Below the pieces are notes generated by a model, which searched no databases, was not told where the DNA came from, and worked only from the letters and a program-made list of their open reading frames with translations. Positions 1 to 6,934 of a stretch of 21,175 nucleotides of DNA are shown here, piece after piece. This DNA is from CADCTB01 sp038231955 (GTDB lineage: Bacteria > Actinomycetota > Acidimicrobiia > Acidimicrobiales > AC-14). The position numbers were made by a program, and so were the translations under genes. The stretch covers positions 1 to 21,175 of the forward strand of contig JBBSIS010000034.1 of NCBI GenBank assembly GCA_038231955.1. Direction: 5' to 3'. Position 1 is the stretch's first letter, and each line of letters opens with the position of its first letter.

Positions 1-324
1 ATGTACACCTTCGCAGTCGTCACATTGTTCGGTCTGGTGGCTCTGAAGATCACCGACCTGCTCGTCGACCTGGTCCCCGGGCTGGGTCGGGCTCGGACCC
101 TGCTCACCTTCAGCCTGGCCGTCGTCGTGGCCGTCGGCCTGGACTACTCGATCTTCCGAGGGTTCGGGATCACGGTGCGGGACGCCTGGATGGGCACGGT
201 GGGCACCGGCCTGGTGATCGGCTCGCTGGCTGGCGCCTGGGAGAGCCTGCTCGGCTGGTTCTCCACCACGTCGGTCAGCGGCAGCCGCCGGATCGGAAAC
301 GAGCGGCCCCGTATAGCCGCCTGA
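1..324 (+). CDS. Small hypothetical integral membrane protein
   Basis: The 107-residue product is rich in Leu, Val and Gly. It has about three hydrophobic segments, near residues 3-20, 33-50 and 62-80, and a short basic tail with Arg-rich ends (GSRRIGNERPRIAA). No catalytic motif is visible and I do not recognise a named family, so the function is unknown beyond likely membrane residence. An ATG sits exactly at base 1, so the true start may lie outside the window and the N-terminus is not proven. The gene is followed within 20 bases by a strong rho-independent terminator, which supports real transcription in this direction and marks the end of a transcription unit that begins upstream of the window. 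It faces the FtsK gene tail to tail. Confidence 0.6.
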   Translation: MYTFAVVTLFGLVALKITDLLVDLVPGLGRARTLLTFSLAVVVAVGLDYSIFRGFGITVRDAWMGTVGTGLVIGSLAGAWESLLGWFSTTSVSGSRRIGNERPRIAA

Positions 325-343
325 CAGAACATCTCGATCAACT

Positions 344-386
344 CGCCGATGGCGCCTCAATGGGGAGGTGCCATCGGCGCTTTTTT
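344..386 (+). terminator. Rho-independent terminator after the small membrane protein
   Basis: Bases 344-358 pair with 365-379 in a 15-bp stem with a single G-T wobble and a 6-base loop, followed by C and six T residues (381-386). This is a textbook intrinsic terminator for plus-strand transcription. Read on the minus strand, the hairpin is not followed by a T-run, so it is not an obvious terminator for the FtsK gene, which ends at 416. Confidence 0.9.
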
Positions 387-415
387 GTCTGTGTCGCCCG
401 ATCAGGATCGCCCGG

Positions 416-2839
416 TCAGGCCCCGGCTTTTCGCTCGTCGAGCTCCTCGGGCGTCATGAGCACGGCGCGGGCCTTGGATCCCTCCGATGGACCGACGACG
501 CCTCGCTGCTCCAGCAGGTCCATGATCCGTCCGGCCCGGGCGAAGCCGAGGCGCAGCTTGCGCTGAAGCATCGACGTGGAGCCGAGCTGCGACCGCACCA
601 CCAGCTCCATGGCCACTTCCAGCATCTCGTCGCCGTCCTCGGCCGCACCACCGCCGCCGTCGAAGCCCGACGCCGGCTCGTCGCCCTCGACGCCGGCCAC
701 GTACTGGGGCTGGGCCTGGCGGCGCCAGTGGGCAACGACGTTGCGCACCTCATCCTCGCCCACCCACGCCCCCTGGACCCGCAGGGGCACGTTCGACGAG
801 GCGATGGCCAGCAGCATGTCGCCCTGGCCGACCAGGCGCTCGGCGCCCACCTGGTCGAGGATGACCCGGCTGTCGGTGGCCGAGCTGACGGCGAAGGCCA
901 GCCGGGAGGGCACGTTGGCCTTGATCACGCCGGTGATGACGTCGACCGACGGCCGCTGGGTGGCGATGACCAGGTGGATGCCGACGGCCCGGGCCATCTG
1001 GGCGATGCGGCAGATCGACTCCTCGACGTCGCGGGCGGCCACCATCATCAGGTCGTTGAGCTCGTCGACCACCAGCAGGATGAACGGCAGCCGGGCGTAG
1101 GTGACCTCACTACCCGGATCCGGGACGAGGTCGCCCCGGTCGAAGGCGGCGTTGTAACCGCTGATGTCGCGCACGCCCACCTCGGCCAGCAGGTCGTAAC
1201 GACGCTCCATCTCGTGGACGGCCCACGACAGGGCGTTGGCCGCCTTCTTGGGGTTGACCACCACCTGGGTGAGCAGGTGGGGCAGGCCGTTGTACTGGCC
1301 CAGCTCCACCCGCTTGGGGTCGACCAGGATGAGCCGCACCTGGTCGGGCGTGGAGCGGACCAGGATCGACGTCAGCAGCGAGTTGAGGCAGGACGACTTG
1401 CCGGCGCCGGTGGCGCCGGCGATGAGGATGTGGGGCGCCTCGGCCAGGTTGACGAGGATGGCCCGCCCGGCGATGTCACGGCCCACCGCCACCTCGAGAG
1501 GGTGGGTGGCCTTCGCCGCCTCGGGAGAGGAGAGGATGTCGCCCACCAGGACGAGTTGGCGCTGCTTGTTCGGCACCTCCACGCCGATGGCCGAACGACC
1601 CGGGATGGGGGCCAGGATGCGGACGTCGGCCGACGCCATGGCGTAGGCGATGTCCTTGTGGAGGTTGGTGACCCGGGCCACCTTGACGCCGGGGCCGAGG
1701 GCCAGCTCGTAGCGGGTGACGGTGGGGCCGACGGTCATCCCCACCAGGGCGGTGTCGACGCCGTGGGCGGCGAGGGCCCGCTCCAGCGTGCGGCCCTGGG
1801 CCTCGACCATGGCGTGGTCGACATCCTGGGCCTTTCCCCGCTTGAGGAGGCTGAGGGGCGGCAGCTTCCAGGCGCTGGGCTCCCCGGCGCCGGCCGCCTG
1901 CCCGCTCAGAGGGCCGCTCGGGCCCGGCTCGATGGCCAGGTCCTCGGGCTCGGCCGCCAGCTCCCCGGGGGCCGCCGGCGGGGGCAGGCGGACCTCGATG
2001 CTGGCCGCCGGGATCGGGAGCTGCCCCTTGACCGGCTTCGCCAGTTCCGGGGCCGGCGGGGTCGGCTCGCCGGCCTCCGGAACGGCAGGCAGGGGCGGCG
2101 GGCGCAGGTCGACCAGGCTGCGCCCGAGCGACGCCAGGCCCCGGCCGCCCACCCGGGCGGTGCTGGCGGCCCGCCCGGCGGCGGCGCGGACCGTGGTCTG
2201 GGCCAGGACCAGCAGGGCCAGGCAGAACCGGGTGAGGAGCACGGCGGCCGCCCCCGGCGCGGCCAGCACGGCCCGCAGCGGCACCGCGGCGGCGGCGCCG
2301 AGCAGGCCGCCGGACGAACGCAGGTCGGCGGCCGGCGCACCCCAGCTCGGGCCGCCGGCCACCAGGTGGACCAGGCCGCAGCCGGCGACGGTGGCCAGCG
2401 CCAGGCCGACGGTGAGCCGCACCGGCTCGCTGGGCGGGCGTCGCCACATGAGCATGGCGCCGGCGGCGAAGAGGATCCACGGCACGGCCCAGCGGCCCAG
2501 GCCGAACACCACGCCCGCCACGTCGCCCAGGGCCCGGCCGGCGGGGCCGGCCAGGTCGCCGTAGACCGACAGGGCGGTGACCAGGCCCACCAGGACCAGG
2601 ACCAGGCCGGCGAGGTCGTCGCCGTGGCCCCCGAGGCGGGCGCCCTTCTCCTGGGGCGGCCGGGGGGCCGGGCCCTTCAGCGTCGGCTTGGGCTTGGCCC
2701 GCGGCTTCGGCTTCGGCTTGGGCCCGGGGGCAGACGAGGCCTTGGCCCGGGCGGATGCCGCCCGCTTGGTCGCCGGTGTGGTGGCCACAGTGGCAACAAC
2801 GTTAACACCAGCAACAGCTGTAACAGCCCATCCCCCCAA
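416..2839 (-). CDS. ftsK: DNA translocase FtsK/SpoIIIE
   Basis: This is a septum-located, ATP-driven double-stranded DNA pump that clears and segregates chromosome ends during division. From the TTG start the protein has 807 residues. A Lys/Pro-rich N-terminal stretch (about 24-65) is followed by several hydrophobic segments (about 75-215) and a Pro/Ala linker (about 245-325). The RecA-like motor has Walker A GATGAGKS at 475-482, LILVDPKR at about 503-510 and the hydrophobic ILLVVDELNDLMM strand at about 587-599. A winged-helix gamma domain (about 737-795, with LGSTSMLQRKLRLGFARAGR) would read KOPS-type polar sequences. The length is normal for actinobacterial FtsK. The start is uncertain: TTG at 2839 has no clear Shine-Dalgarno sequence, and GTG at 2788 is an alternative. 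It lies 91 bases downstream of vapC on the same strand, so read-through from vapBC is possible. Its frame is intact. Confidence 0.95.
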   Translation of the reverse strand: MGGWAVTAVAGVNVVATVATTPATKRAASARAKASSAPGPKPKPKPRAKPKPTLKGPAPRPPQEKGARLGGHGDDLAGLVLVLVGLVTALSVYGDLAGPAGRALGDVAGVVFGLGRWAVPWILFAAGAMLMWRRPPSEPVRLTVGLALATVAGCGLVHLVAGGPSWGAPAADLRSSGGLLGAAAAVPLRAVLAAPGAAAVLLTRFCLALLVLAQTTVRAAAGRAASTARVGGRGLASLGRSLVDLRPPPLPAVPEAGEPTPPAPELAKPVKGQLPIPAASIEVRLPPPAAPGELAAEPEDLAIEPGPSGPLSGQAAGAGEPSAWKLPPLSLLKRGKAQDVDHAMVEAQGRTLERALAAHGVDTALVGMTVGPTVTRYELALGPGVKVARVTNLHKDIAYAMASADVRILAPIPGRSAIGVEVPNKQRQLVLVGDILSSPEAAKATHPLEVAVGRDIAGRAILVNLAEAPHILIAGATGAGKSSCLNSLLTSILVRSTPDQVRLILVDPKRVELGQYNGLPHLLTQVVVNPKKAANALSWAVHEMERRYDLLAEVGVRDISGYNAAFDRGDLVPDPGSEVTYARLPFILLVVDELNDLMMVAARDVEESICRIAQMARAVGIHLVIATQRPSVDVITGVIKANVPSRLAFAVSSATDSRVILDQVGAERLVGQGDMLLAIASSNVPLRVQGAWVGEDEVRNVVAHWRRQAQPQYVAGVEGDEPASGFDGGGGAAEDGDEMLEVAMELVVRSQLGSTSMLQRKLRLGFARAGRIMDLLEQRGVVGPSEGSKARAVLMTPEELDERKAGA

Positions 2840-2930
2840 CTGGTGACACGCCTGAGCAGCCGAACCACCGTGAGCGTCACCAGTTCGGCGCCCTGACGGG
2901 CAGGCTTGAACTGGCGGCGCGCGGACCGGC

Positions 2931-3317
2931 TCAGACTCGGATGACAGCGAACGCGTCGAGCATCGGAAAGTCGTCGTCCTGGGTGACGACGGGAACGTTC
3001 ATCGCCATCGCGGTGGCGGCGATCCACGAGTCGTTCACCGGCATCCGCTGGCCCGTGTCTCGCAACGTCACCCGCAGCCGCGCCCACTGTGAGGCAACTG
3101 CTTCGTCGACCGGTATCGGATCCATCGCCAGCGCAGCGGTCAACGTGGCCAACCGGCGATCCCGGCTCTCGACGGTCCGGGCGACGAGCACGCCGGCCCG
3201 CAGCTCGCCGATCGTAACGACCGACACCGCCAACTCATCGGGGAGGTTCTCCTCATCCAAGCGCCGGCCACTCTCGCGGGCGATGAACACCGACGTGTCC
3301 GCCACTCCCCGGCTCAC
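2931..3317 (-). CDS. vapC: PIN-domain toxin, VapC-like ribonuclease
   Basis: Probable toxin of a type II toxin-antitoxin pair. PIN-domain VapC proteins are Mg2+-dependent endoribonucleases that usually cut tRNA or rRNA. The 128-residue length is typical. The acidic residues expected for metal binding are present: Asp7 in VADTSVF, Glu38 in TIGELRAG, Asp96 in VNDSWIAATA, and Asp114-116 in TQDDDF. The GTG start at 3317 overlaps the TGA stop of the upstream antitoxin gene in a GTGA arrangement, which indicates translational coupling and fixes this start. No frameshift or missing catalytic residue is seen, so I expect it to be functional. The RNA target cannot be predicted from this sequence. Confidence 0.92.
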   Translation of the reverse strand: MSRGVADTSVFIARESGRRLDEENLPDELAVSVVTIGELRAGVLVARTVESRDRRLATLTAALAMDPIPVDEAVASQWARLRVTLRDTGQRMPVNDSWIAATAMAMNVPVVTQDDDFPMLDAFAVIRV

Positions 3318-3568
3318 CGAATCGGAACGTCGTCGGTGAGCTCACCGGCGATGTCGACGAGGTCATCAGCGAGCCCGGCGTCGGCCTGGCTGGCCACCAC
3401 CGTGGCCCAGAACTCTCGCCGACTGAGCCATCGGGACCGACGACCCAGGGGCTGCAGCATTGCGACGGGACGACCATCGACGGTGATCGTGAGACTCTCG
3501 CCGGCCTCCACCCGATCGAGTAGCGCCCGAGTCTGGTTCCGCAGCTCCCGCGAGGCGACCTCGGCCAT
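3314..3568 (-). CDS. vapB: VapB antitoxin, Phd/YefM type
   Basis: Antitoxin partner of the PIN toxin that overlaps it by 4 bases. The 84-residue protein opens with a Phd/YefM DNA-binding fold signature (ASRELRNQTRALLDRVEAGE, residues 5-24, then a beta-strand pair with DGRPVAMLQPL). Its C-terminal half is acidic (about 60-84, DDLVDIAGELTDDVPIR) and would wrap the toxin. Proteins of this family bind their own promoter and repress it, more tightly when complexed with toxin. An imperfect inverted repeat lies only 10 bases upstream of the ATG at 3568 and fits such an operator. The short upstream distance suggests a leaderless or very short 5' UTR. Confidence 0.9.
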   Translation of the reverse strand: MAEVASRELRNQTRALLDRVEAGESLTITVDGRPVAMLQPLGRRSRWLSRREFWATVVASQADAGLADDLVDIAGELTDDVPIR

Positions 3569-3577
3569 GCGACAACT

Positions 3578-3593
3578 GTAGCATGTATGCGAC
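3578..3593 (-). promoter_or_regulatory. Candidate VapB operator, inverted repeat
   Basis: The arms GTAGCAT and ATGCGAC flank a 2-base centre, with 6 of 7 positions complementary. The site lies 10 bases upstream of the vapB ATG, where an autoregulatory antitoxin would bind. The assignment comes from position and symmetry, not from a known consensus. Confidence 0.5.
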
Positions 3594-3628
3594 GAGTGAC
3601 CGACCTGCTCGAGATCGATCCGGATGGC

Positions 3629-5140
3629 TCATGGAAGGCCAAGACGCACGCCGGAGGCCTCTGCGTCGGTGGAGTCGACGAGTGCGTTCGTTGCGGCCAG
3701 GTACCCGTCGACGGCGGCGCGATCCCTCCACGGCATACCCGCCGTCCATCGCCACGCGTGGGCGAGTGTGCGGACGTAAAGCTCGAAGCGCCCCTGACGC
3801 GAGACGCTGCGCAGGGCCGTCTGGTATTCGTTGCGGAACACGATTGGCACCACGATGCGCGACTGGTACACGGCGCTCAGTTCGGCGCACATGGCGGCGC
3901 GGGCCACTCGGCCGTTGCCGTCGTCGTAGGGGTGGACCTCGGAGATGAGGAACAGCTCGAATGCGGCGCGAGGAAACCCCGGTGGCAGGGCGTCGAGGCG
4001 CCCGAAGCCCTCGATGAGGGTGCCCTCCACCAGTCCTGGTGCCACGAAGACATAGGAGCCGGCCTGGTTTGCCTTTTGCTTGAACTGGCCGGGACGCTGC
4101 TCGGGGCGACCGCCCATCACCAGGCGATGTCGACGTTCAAGAAGCAAGAACAGCTCCTCAGGCGTGGTGGGAACGGCGGCTCGTAGGTCGCGGTCGGCCA
4201 CCACCTCGAACGTCCCGAGCACGTCGTGGGCGTCCGCCGGCCGGTCGCCGGGGACGTCGCCGGTCGTGACGATGGCCTCCGCTTCGTCAATCGAGAACTC
4301 GGTGCCCTCGATGAAGTTGGAGAAGTACGCCTCGAAGAAGGGCAACGATGATGCGTCGTCGATCGGAACGGCAGGGAGATTGACAGGAACGTCGACCTCG
4401 GCCGGGATGGCGGCGAGGTACGACGCCAGCTCGTCGAATCGTGCGACGCGGTCGGGGTCGTACTCATGGCCGGCCGACCGGCCGACCAGTAGCCGACCGG
4501 CCCCCCGTCGTACCCGACGGGTTCCCGCCGCGGCCCCGACGATCTCCTCGACGAGGTGACGACGGTCCTGAAGGCCGAGCTCGTCGCAGACATCGAGGGC
4601 CCGGGTCCGGAGCGCGGGGAGCCATCCGTCGGGCCGGCGTTGCGAGGTCCGGACGACCCAGTCCTCCAGCTCGTCACGCGACAACGTCCGTGCCGGCTTG
4701 GCGGCCCGACTGCGGGACACCGCAAGATTGTCGACAAGCGTCCGTGCGTCGGAGGTGACGTGAAGCGTCGCCGCCCATTTCGGGTCGTCGACCAGCGGCC
4801 CCGCTCCAAGGCGGGGTGCCACGACAAGCCCCGGAAGCGCCAGGTCGTTCTTCCGGGCGCCGGACACGACCGTGAGCACGCCGGCGGTGGGCCCGCCGGC
4901 CGCCGCCGCCGAGCGATCAGCGATCAAGGCATCCGGCACGAGGCGGGCGACGATGTGCCACCGGTTGCGAGCCACGAGCTCTGCCGGATCCGATGTCTGG
5001 TCGGCGGAGAAGACGCCTCGGGCCAGCCGTCGAATACGTCCGCTGGCAACGGCGCGCGACAGCGTGGCGGCGCTGGCGACGTCGCCAAAGAACACCGATC
5101 CGGGGGCGGTCGGCCACGGGGTCGAGGGCGTACGGGACAA
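3629..5140 (-). CDS. Fic-domain AMPylase with AbiEi-like N-terminal regulator domain
   Basis: Two-part protein of up to 503 residues. Residues about 15-190 resemble AbiEi-type winged-helix antitoxin/regulator proteins, with a SRAVASGRIRRLARGVFS stretch, a DALIADRSAAAAGG stretch and SDARTLVDNL. Residues about 225-480 form a Fic domain with core motif HPYDDGNGR at 403-411, which holds the catalytic His403 and the nucleotide-binding GNGR loop. Fic enzymes usually transfer AMP to Ser, Thr or Tyr hydroxyls. The inhibitory-helix motif [S/T]xxxE[G/N] is present in the same chain as SNFIEG (274-279), which predicts an auto-inhibited class II Fic. A flap-like segment (PGQFKQKANQAGSYVF) precedes the core. 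The frame is intact. The start is unclear: TTG at 5140 lacks a Shine-Dalgarno sequence, and GTG at 5095 is an alternative. It is followed 60 bases later by vapBC on the same strand. Confidence 0.88.
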   Translation of the reverse strand: MSRTPSTPWPTAPGSVFFGDVASAATLSRAVASGRIRRLARGVFSADQTSDPAELVARNRWHIVARLVPDALIADRSAAAAGGPTAGVLTVVSGARKNDLALPGLVVAPRLGAGPLVDDPKWAATLHVTSDARTLVDNLAVSRSRAAKPARTLSRDELEDWVVRTSQRRPDGWLPALRTRALDVCDELGLQDRRHLVEEIVGAAAGTRRVRRGAGRLLVGRSAGHEYDPDRVARFDELASYLAAIPAEVDVPVNLPAVPIDDASSLPFFEAYFSNFIEGTEFSIDEAEAIVTTGDVPGDRPADAHDVLGTFEVVADRDLRAAVPTTPEELFLLLERRHRLVMGGRPEQRPGQFKQKANQAGSYVFVAPGLVEGTLIEGFGRLDALPPGFPRAAFELFLISEVHPYDDGNGRVARAAMCAELSAVYQSRIVVPIVFRNEYQTALRSVSRQGRFELYVRTLAHAWRWTAGMPWRDRAAVDGYLAATNALVDSTDAEASGVRLGLP

Positions 5141-5149
5141 GACGGGGAT

Positions 5150-5194
5150 GTGAAAGAAAAACGGTCGAGAACCAGCTTAGTGAAAGAAAGACGG
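5150..5194 (-). repeat. Two 15-base direct repeats just upstream of the Fic gene
   Basis: GTGAAAGAAAAACGG (5150-5164) and GTGAAAGAAAGACGG (5180-5194) differ at one base and repeat exactly 30 bases apart, about three helical turns. They begin 9 bases upstream of the proposed TTG start of the AbiEi-like/Fic gene. Their AT-rich core stands out from the GC-rich surroundings. An operator bound by the gene's own regulator domain is the simplest reading, but this is inferred from position alone. Confidence 0.6.
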
Positions 5195-5235
5195 CTGGGA
5201 GCAGACGATCTCGCAACCAGAACGGCTCACTGCCC

Positions 5236-5389
5236 GTGTCGACCTTCGTGGTCGTGCCCAACGCCTCCCGCGCCTCCGGCGGACTACTTCGATGACCTGC
5301 TAGCTGCGCTCGACGTGGCGGGGCCCGCCCCGCGTCTGGCGAAGGCGGCGAAGCGCGCTCGCCGGCGCCGTCACATCGAAGCCGGTTGA
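5236..5389 (+). pseudogene. C-terminal remnant of a DUF1778-type antitoxin
   Basis: A clean C-terminal piece, ADYFDDLLAALDVAGPAPRL, starts at 5279 and ends in a basic tail before TGA at 5387-5389. It matches my recollection of how DUF1778 (TacA-like, ribbon-helix-helix) antitoxins end. A TFVVVP segment typical of the region just before lies in a different frame at about 5241-5258, separated by extra bases, and no N-terminal DNA-binding domain is found. A GNAT-like scrap follows on the same strand, the partner expected for a DUF1778 antitoxin. I read this as a dead antitoxin. The family call rests on a short segment and is tentative. Confidence 0.5.
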
Positions 5390-5438
5390 CCCTTCGGGTC
5401 GAGGCGCTCGGTGACCACGGACTCGATGGGTTCGGCTG

Positions 5439-5551
5439 CGGCAGCGCCGCTTCTACGAACGCCACGACTTCGAGTCCTACCCGGCGATGGGAGGCGGCTC
5501 GTGTTGAAGCTCAGCACGGCAGCCAAGGCTCTCAAGCTCGACTGGCCTTGA
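5439..5551 (+). pseudogene. 3' remnant of a GNAT acetyltransferase, frameshifted
   Basis: RFYERHDFESYPAMGGGS is the familiar C-terminal FYERxGF strand of GNAT N-acetyltransferases. The frame then hits TGA. Restoring one G at about 5500 continues it as VLKLSTAAKALKLDWP and ends at the TGA at 5549-5551. The acetyl-CoA binding core is absent upstream. Together with the preceding DUF1778-like piece it suggests a decayed toxin-antitoxin pair in which the acetyltransferase was the toxin. It could instead be an unrelated GNAT gene. Confidence 0.55.
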
Positions 5552-5673
5552 CCTGTGAGGTTCGTCGGCCGCGCTCGGCTGCGTCGGATCCACCACAGAC
5601 ATAGCGGCGTTTCCACCACGAGGGCGTGGCGAATCCACCATCAGGCGCCTGCCCGCCGTGCGACACTGGATCG

Positions 5674-5822
5674 GTGACTCAGGCCATCGGCCCTCATCCC
5701 TTGATCCCCCGGTTCGCCCAACCGGCCTCGAGGGCGCGCTGACCGATACCAGGGTGGTCACGATCAACGGCGCCCGACAGGTGGGCAAGAGCGCCCTCGC
5801 GGCCGGGATCGTCTCAGCGGGC
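5674..5822 (+). pseudogene. 5' remnant of an AAA_14 (DUF4143-type) ATPase
   Basis: GTG at 5674 opens VTQAIGPHPLIPRFAQP. The sequence then shifts frame within about 5722-5740 and continues as LEGALTDTRVVTINGARQVG and KSALAAGIVSAG. The INGARQVGKS P-loop is highly characteristic of the AAA_14 ATPases that carry a C-terminal DUF4143. Members normally run to about 400 residues. Here everything after about residue 50 is missing, and the scrap ends against the stop codon of the convergent gene at 5825. It cannot make a working ATPase. Confidence 0.7.
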
Positions 5823-5824
5823 CT

Positions 5825-6193
5825 CTACGTGAATCGGGCCAGCGCCAGTGCCAGCCCGGCCATGGTCAGCATCAGGCTGACAAAAGCGAACAAGACGGTT
5901 GTGGTCTGCGACCGCAGGCCCTGCTCGAAGGTCGTGGCCTGCGTCCGTAGGCCTTGATCGAACGTGGCGGCCTGGGACCGCAGCTCGTGCTCGAAGGTGG
6001 CCCGCAGGTCGGCGGCGGACGCTTCAATCCGAAGCTCGACACGGCCCTCCAGGCCAGCGAGATCATGCTTCGTGGCCACATCGGCCCACCCCAAAGGGGG
6101 CAGGTGCTCGATCAACGTGGTGGCCGCCTGCGGGCCGAGCACTTCTTCGAGGCGCCGGTAGAGCTCGTGACGGGCACGTTCATCGACAACCAT
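5825..6193 (-). CDS. Coiled-coil protein with C-terminal membrane anchor
   Basis: The 122-residue protein starts at ATG 6193, chosen because CCTCCT on the plus strand (AGGAGG in the transcript) sits 5 bases before it. An earlier in-frame start at 6220 has no such site. The helical N-terminus (VDERARHELYRRLEEVLG) is followed by a conserved-looking LPPLGWADVATKHDL stretch, then three 11-residue repeats of the form TF(E/D)(H/Q)(E/G)LR(S/T)Q, and one C-terminal transmembrane helix (about 100-119) ending in LARFT. The shape matches small DUF1640-like coiled-coil membrane proteins that I recall as frequent in actinobacteria, whose role is not established. It is the only intact gene in the decayed stretch. 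Confidence 0.8.
   Translation of the reverse strand: MVVDERARHELYRRLEEVLGPQAATTLIEHLPPLGWADVATKHDLAGLEGRVELRIEASAADLRATFEHELRSQAATFDQGLRTQATTFEQGLRSQTTTVLFAFVSLMLTMAGLALALARFT
5910..6008 (-). repeat. Three tandem 33-bp units encoding an 11-residue coiled-coil repeat
   Basis: Units at 5910-5942, 5943-5975 and 5976-6008 are in register with codons and encode ATFEHELRSQA, ATFDQGLRTQA and TTFEQGLRSQT. Eleven-residue (hendecad) periodicity suits a right-handed or straight coiled coil. The similarity at DNA level suggests recent duplication. Confidence 0.8.
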
Positions 6194-6198
6194 GTTCG

Positions 6199-6204
6199 CC
6201 TCCT
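6199..6204 (-). promoter_or_regulatory. Strong Shine-Dalgarno site fixing the start at 6193
   Basis: AGGAGG in the minus-strand transcript lies 5 bases before the ATG. It decides this start over the upstream in-frame codon at 6220. Confidence 0.8.
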
Positions 6205-6274
6205 GCGGGACATGATGCAACAGAAGGAGAGCGCACCCGCTCGCCGCCGAAGGCGACAGGGCGACAGGGCGACA

Positions 6275-6297
6275 CTACCTGAACGTACGTTCGGTAG
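6275..6297. promoter_or_regulatory. Near-perfect 23-bp palindrome, operator-like
   Basis: The arms CTACC-T-GAACGT and ACGTTC-GGTAG are perfect complements except for one extra T (6280), and the centre is GAACGTACGTTC. The size and symmetry resemble operators of TetR-family repressors. It lies about 80 bases upstream of the ATG at 6193, where it could control the coiled-coil membrane gene. No TetR gene is present in the window. Confidence 0.55.
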
Positions 6298-6321
6298 GCA
6301 AGAGTCGGGTCGCGTCGGCGC

Positions 6322-6643
6322 TCACACAGCGTCGTACCGGGCGGTGGCCCGCACTGGCAGACGCCCTGGCCGGCCGGTGGCCAGCGCCCCGGTCAACTCT
6401 CGAGGGCACGTCCTCGACGTAGGTCTCGGCCGCGGTGAAGCGCTCCATCCGCGACCCGTCGACCTCGTAGCCCACCACGTCGGGGCCGGCGTCGACCGAC
6501 CGCATAGCCAGTGCCGACTCCCGGGCGATGAACCAGTTGACGGCACACCGGAGGCCCTCGTCGAACCCCACCTGGGCCTCGAAGCCGAGTGAGCGACGGG
6601 TCAGCCCGTCAGATGGGTGGCCGCGCTGGAGGATTCGCAGGTG
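6322..6643 (-). pseudogene. Fused scraps of an NDP-sugar epimerase 3' end and a nucleotide-sugar dehydrogenase 5' part
   Basis: Reading on the minus strand, GHPSDGLTRRSLGFEAQVGF followed by DEGLRCAVNWFIAR is the C-terminus typical of NAD-dependent sugar epimerases/dehydratases. It has no stop and runs in frame, at about 6514-6520, into ALAMRSVDAGPDVVGYEVDG and a TAAETYVEDVPS stretch. Those match the N-terminal Rossmann region of UDP-sugar dehydrogenases after the dinucleotide-binding start has been lost. Near 6400 the frame shifts and continues as ELTGALATGRPGRLPVRATA before ending at 6322. Neither enzyme can be functional. The two genes were probably neighbours in a surface-polysaccharide cluster, and a deletion joined the end of one to the middle of the next. 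The upstream boundary overlaps the tail of the toxin remnant. Confidence 0.7.
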
Positions 6644-6932
6644 GCGGCGACCCGAGCCGGTCGGCCGCGTCGAGCTCCTCCAGAAGGTACTGAACGCTCG
6701 GGAGCAGGGTCAGCTCCGGATAGGTCCGCTCGATGTAGGCCAGGGCGTCGTCACGCTTTCGAAGAGAGACAATCGGTACAGGGCGACGATGTCGTCGGTG
6801 TCGCGCTCCACCCGAGCAGCAGCGACCTTCATGGCGAAGAGGTACCGCGGAACATCTCGCCTCGAACTGCGCGGCGACGAGTTCGTCGCCGACCTCGGCC
6901 AGGTACTGTCGTAATTGGTCGCTGCCGAGCAA
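6609..6932 (-). pseudogene. DUF6036-like nucleotidyltransferase toxin, internally deleted and frameshifted
   Basis: The likely TTG start at 6932 lies 2 bases after the stop of the XRE gene. The N-terminus LLGSDQLRQYLAEVGDELVA resembles minimal-nucleotidyltransferase toxins (DUF6036/AbiEii-like). After a frameshift near 6862 the expected RGEMF is present, but the block that should follow, with the GG...S/A and DxD catalytic motifs, is gone. The sequence jumps at about 6850 to PRYLFAMKVAAARVERDTDD and IVALYRLS in another frame. A missing base near 6752 then shifts it to DDALAYIERTYPELTLLPSV and the end at 6609. Restored, the pieces would be collinear with a normal toxin. As it stands the catalytic core is absent. 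It pairs with the XRE gene immediately upstream. Confidence 0.65.
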
Positions 6933-6934
6933 GA

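Noticed and set aside
344..386. The hairpin as a bidirectional terminator also serving ftsK
   Set aside because: There is no T-run after the stem in the minus direction, only an A-rich lead-in.
368..2896. Very long plus-strand open frame opposite ftsK
   Set aside because: It is the antisense of an intact FtsK. Its composition (His, Asp, Gly and Arg-rich, no motifs) is typical of a shadow frame in high-GC DNA.
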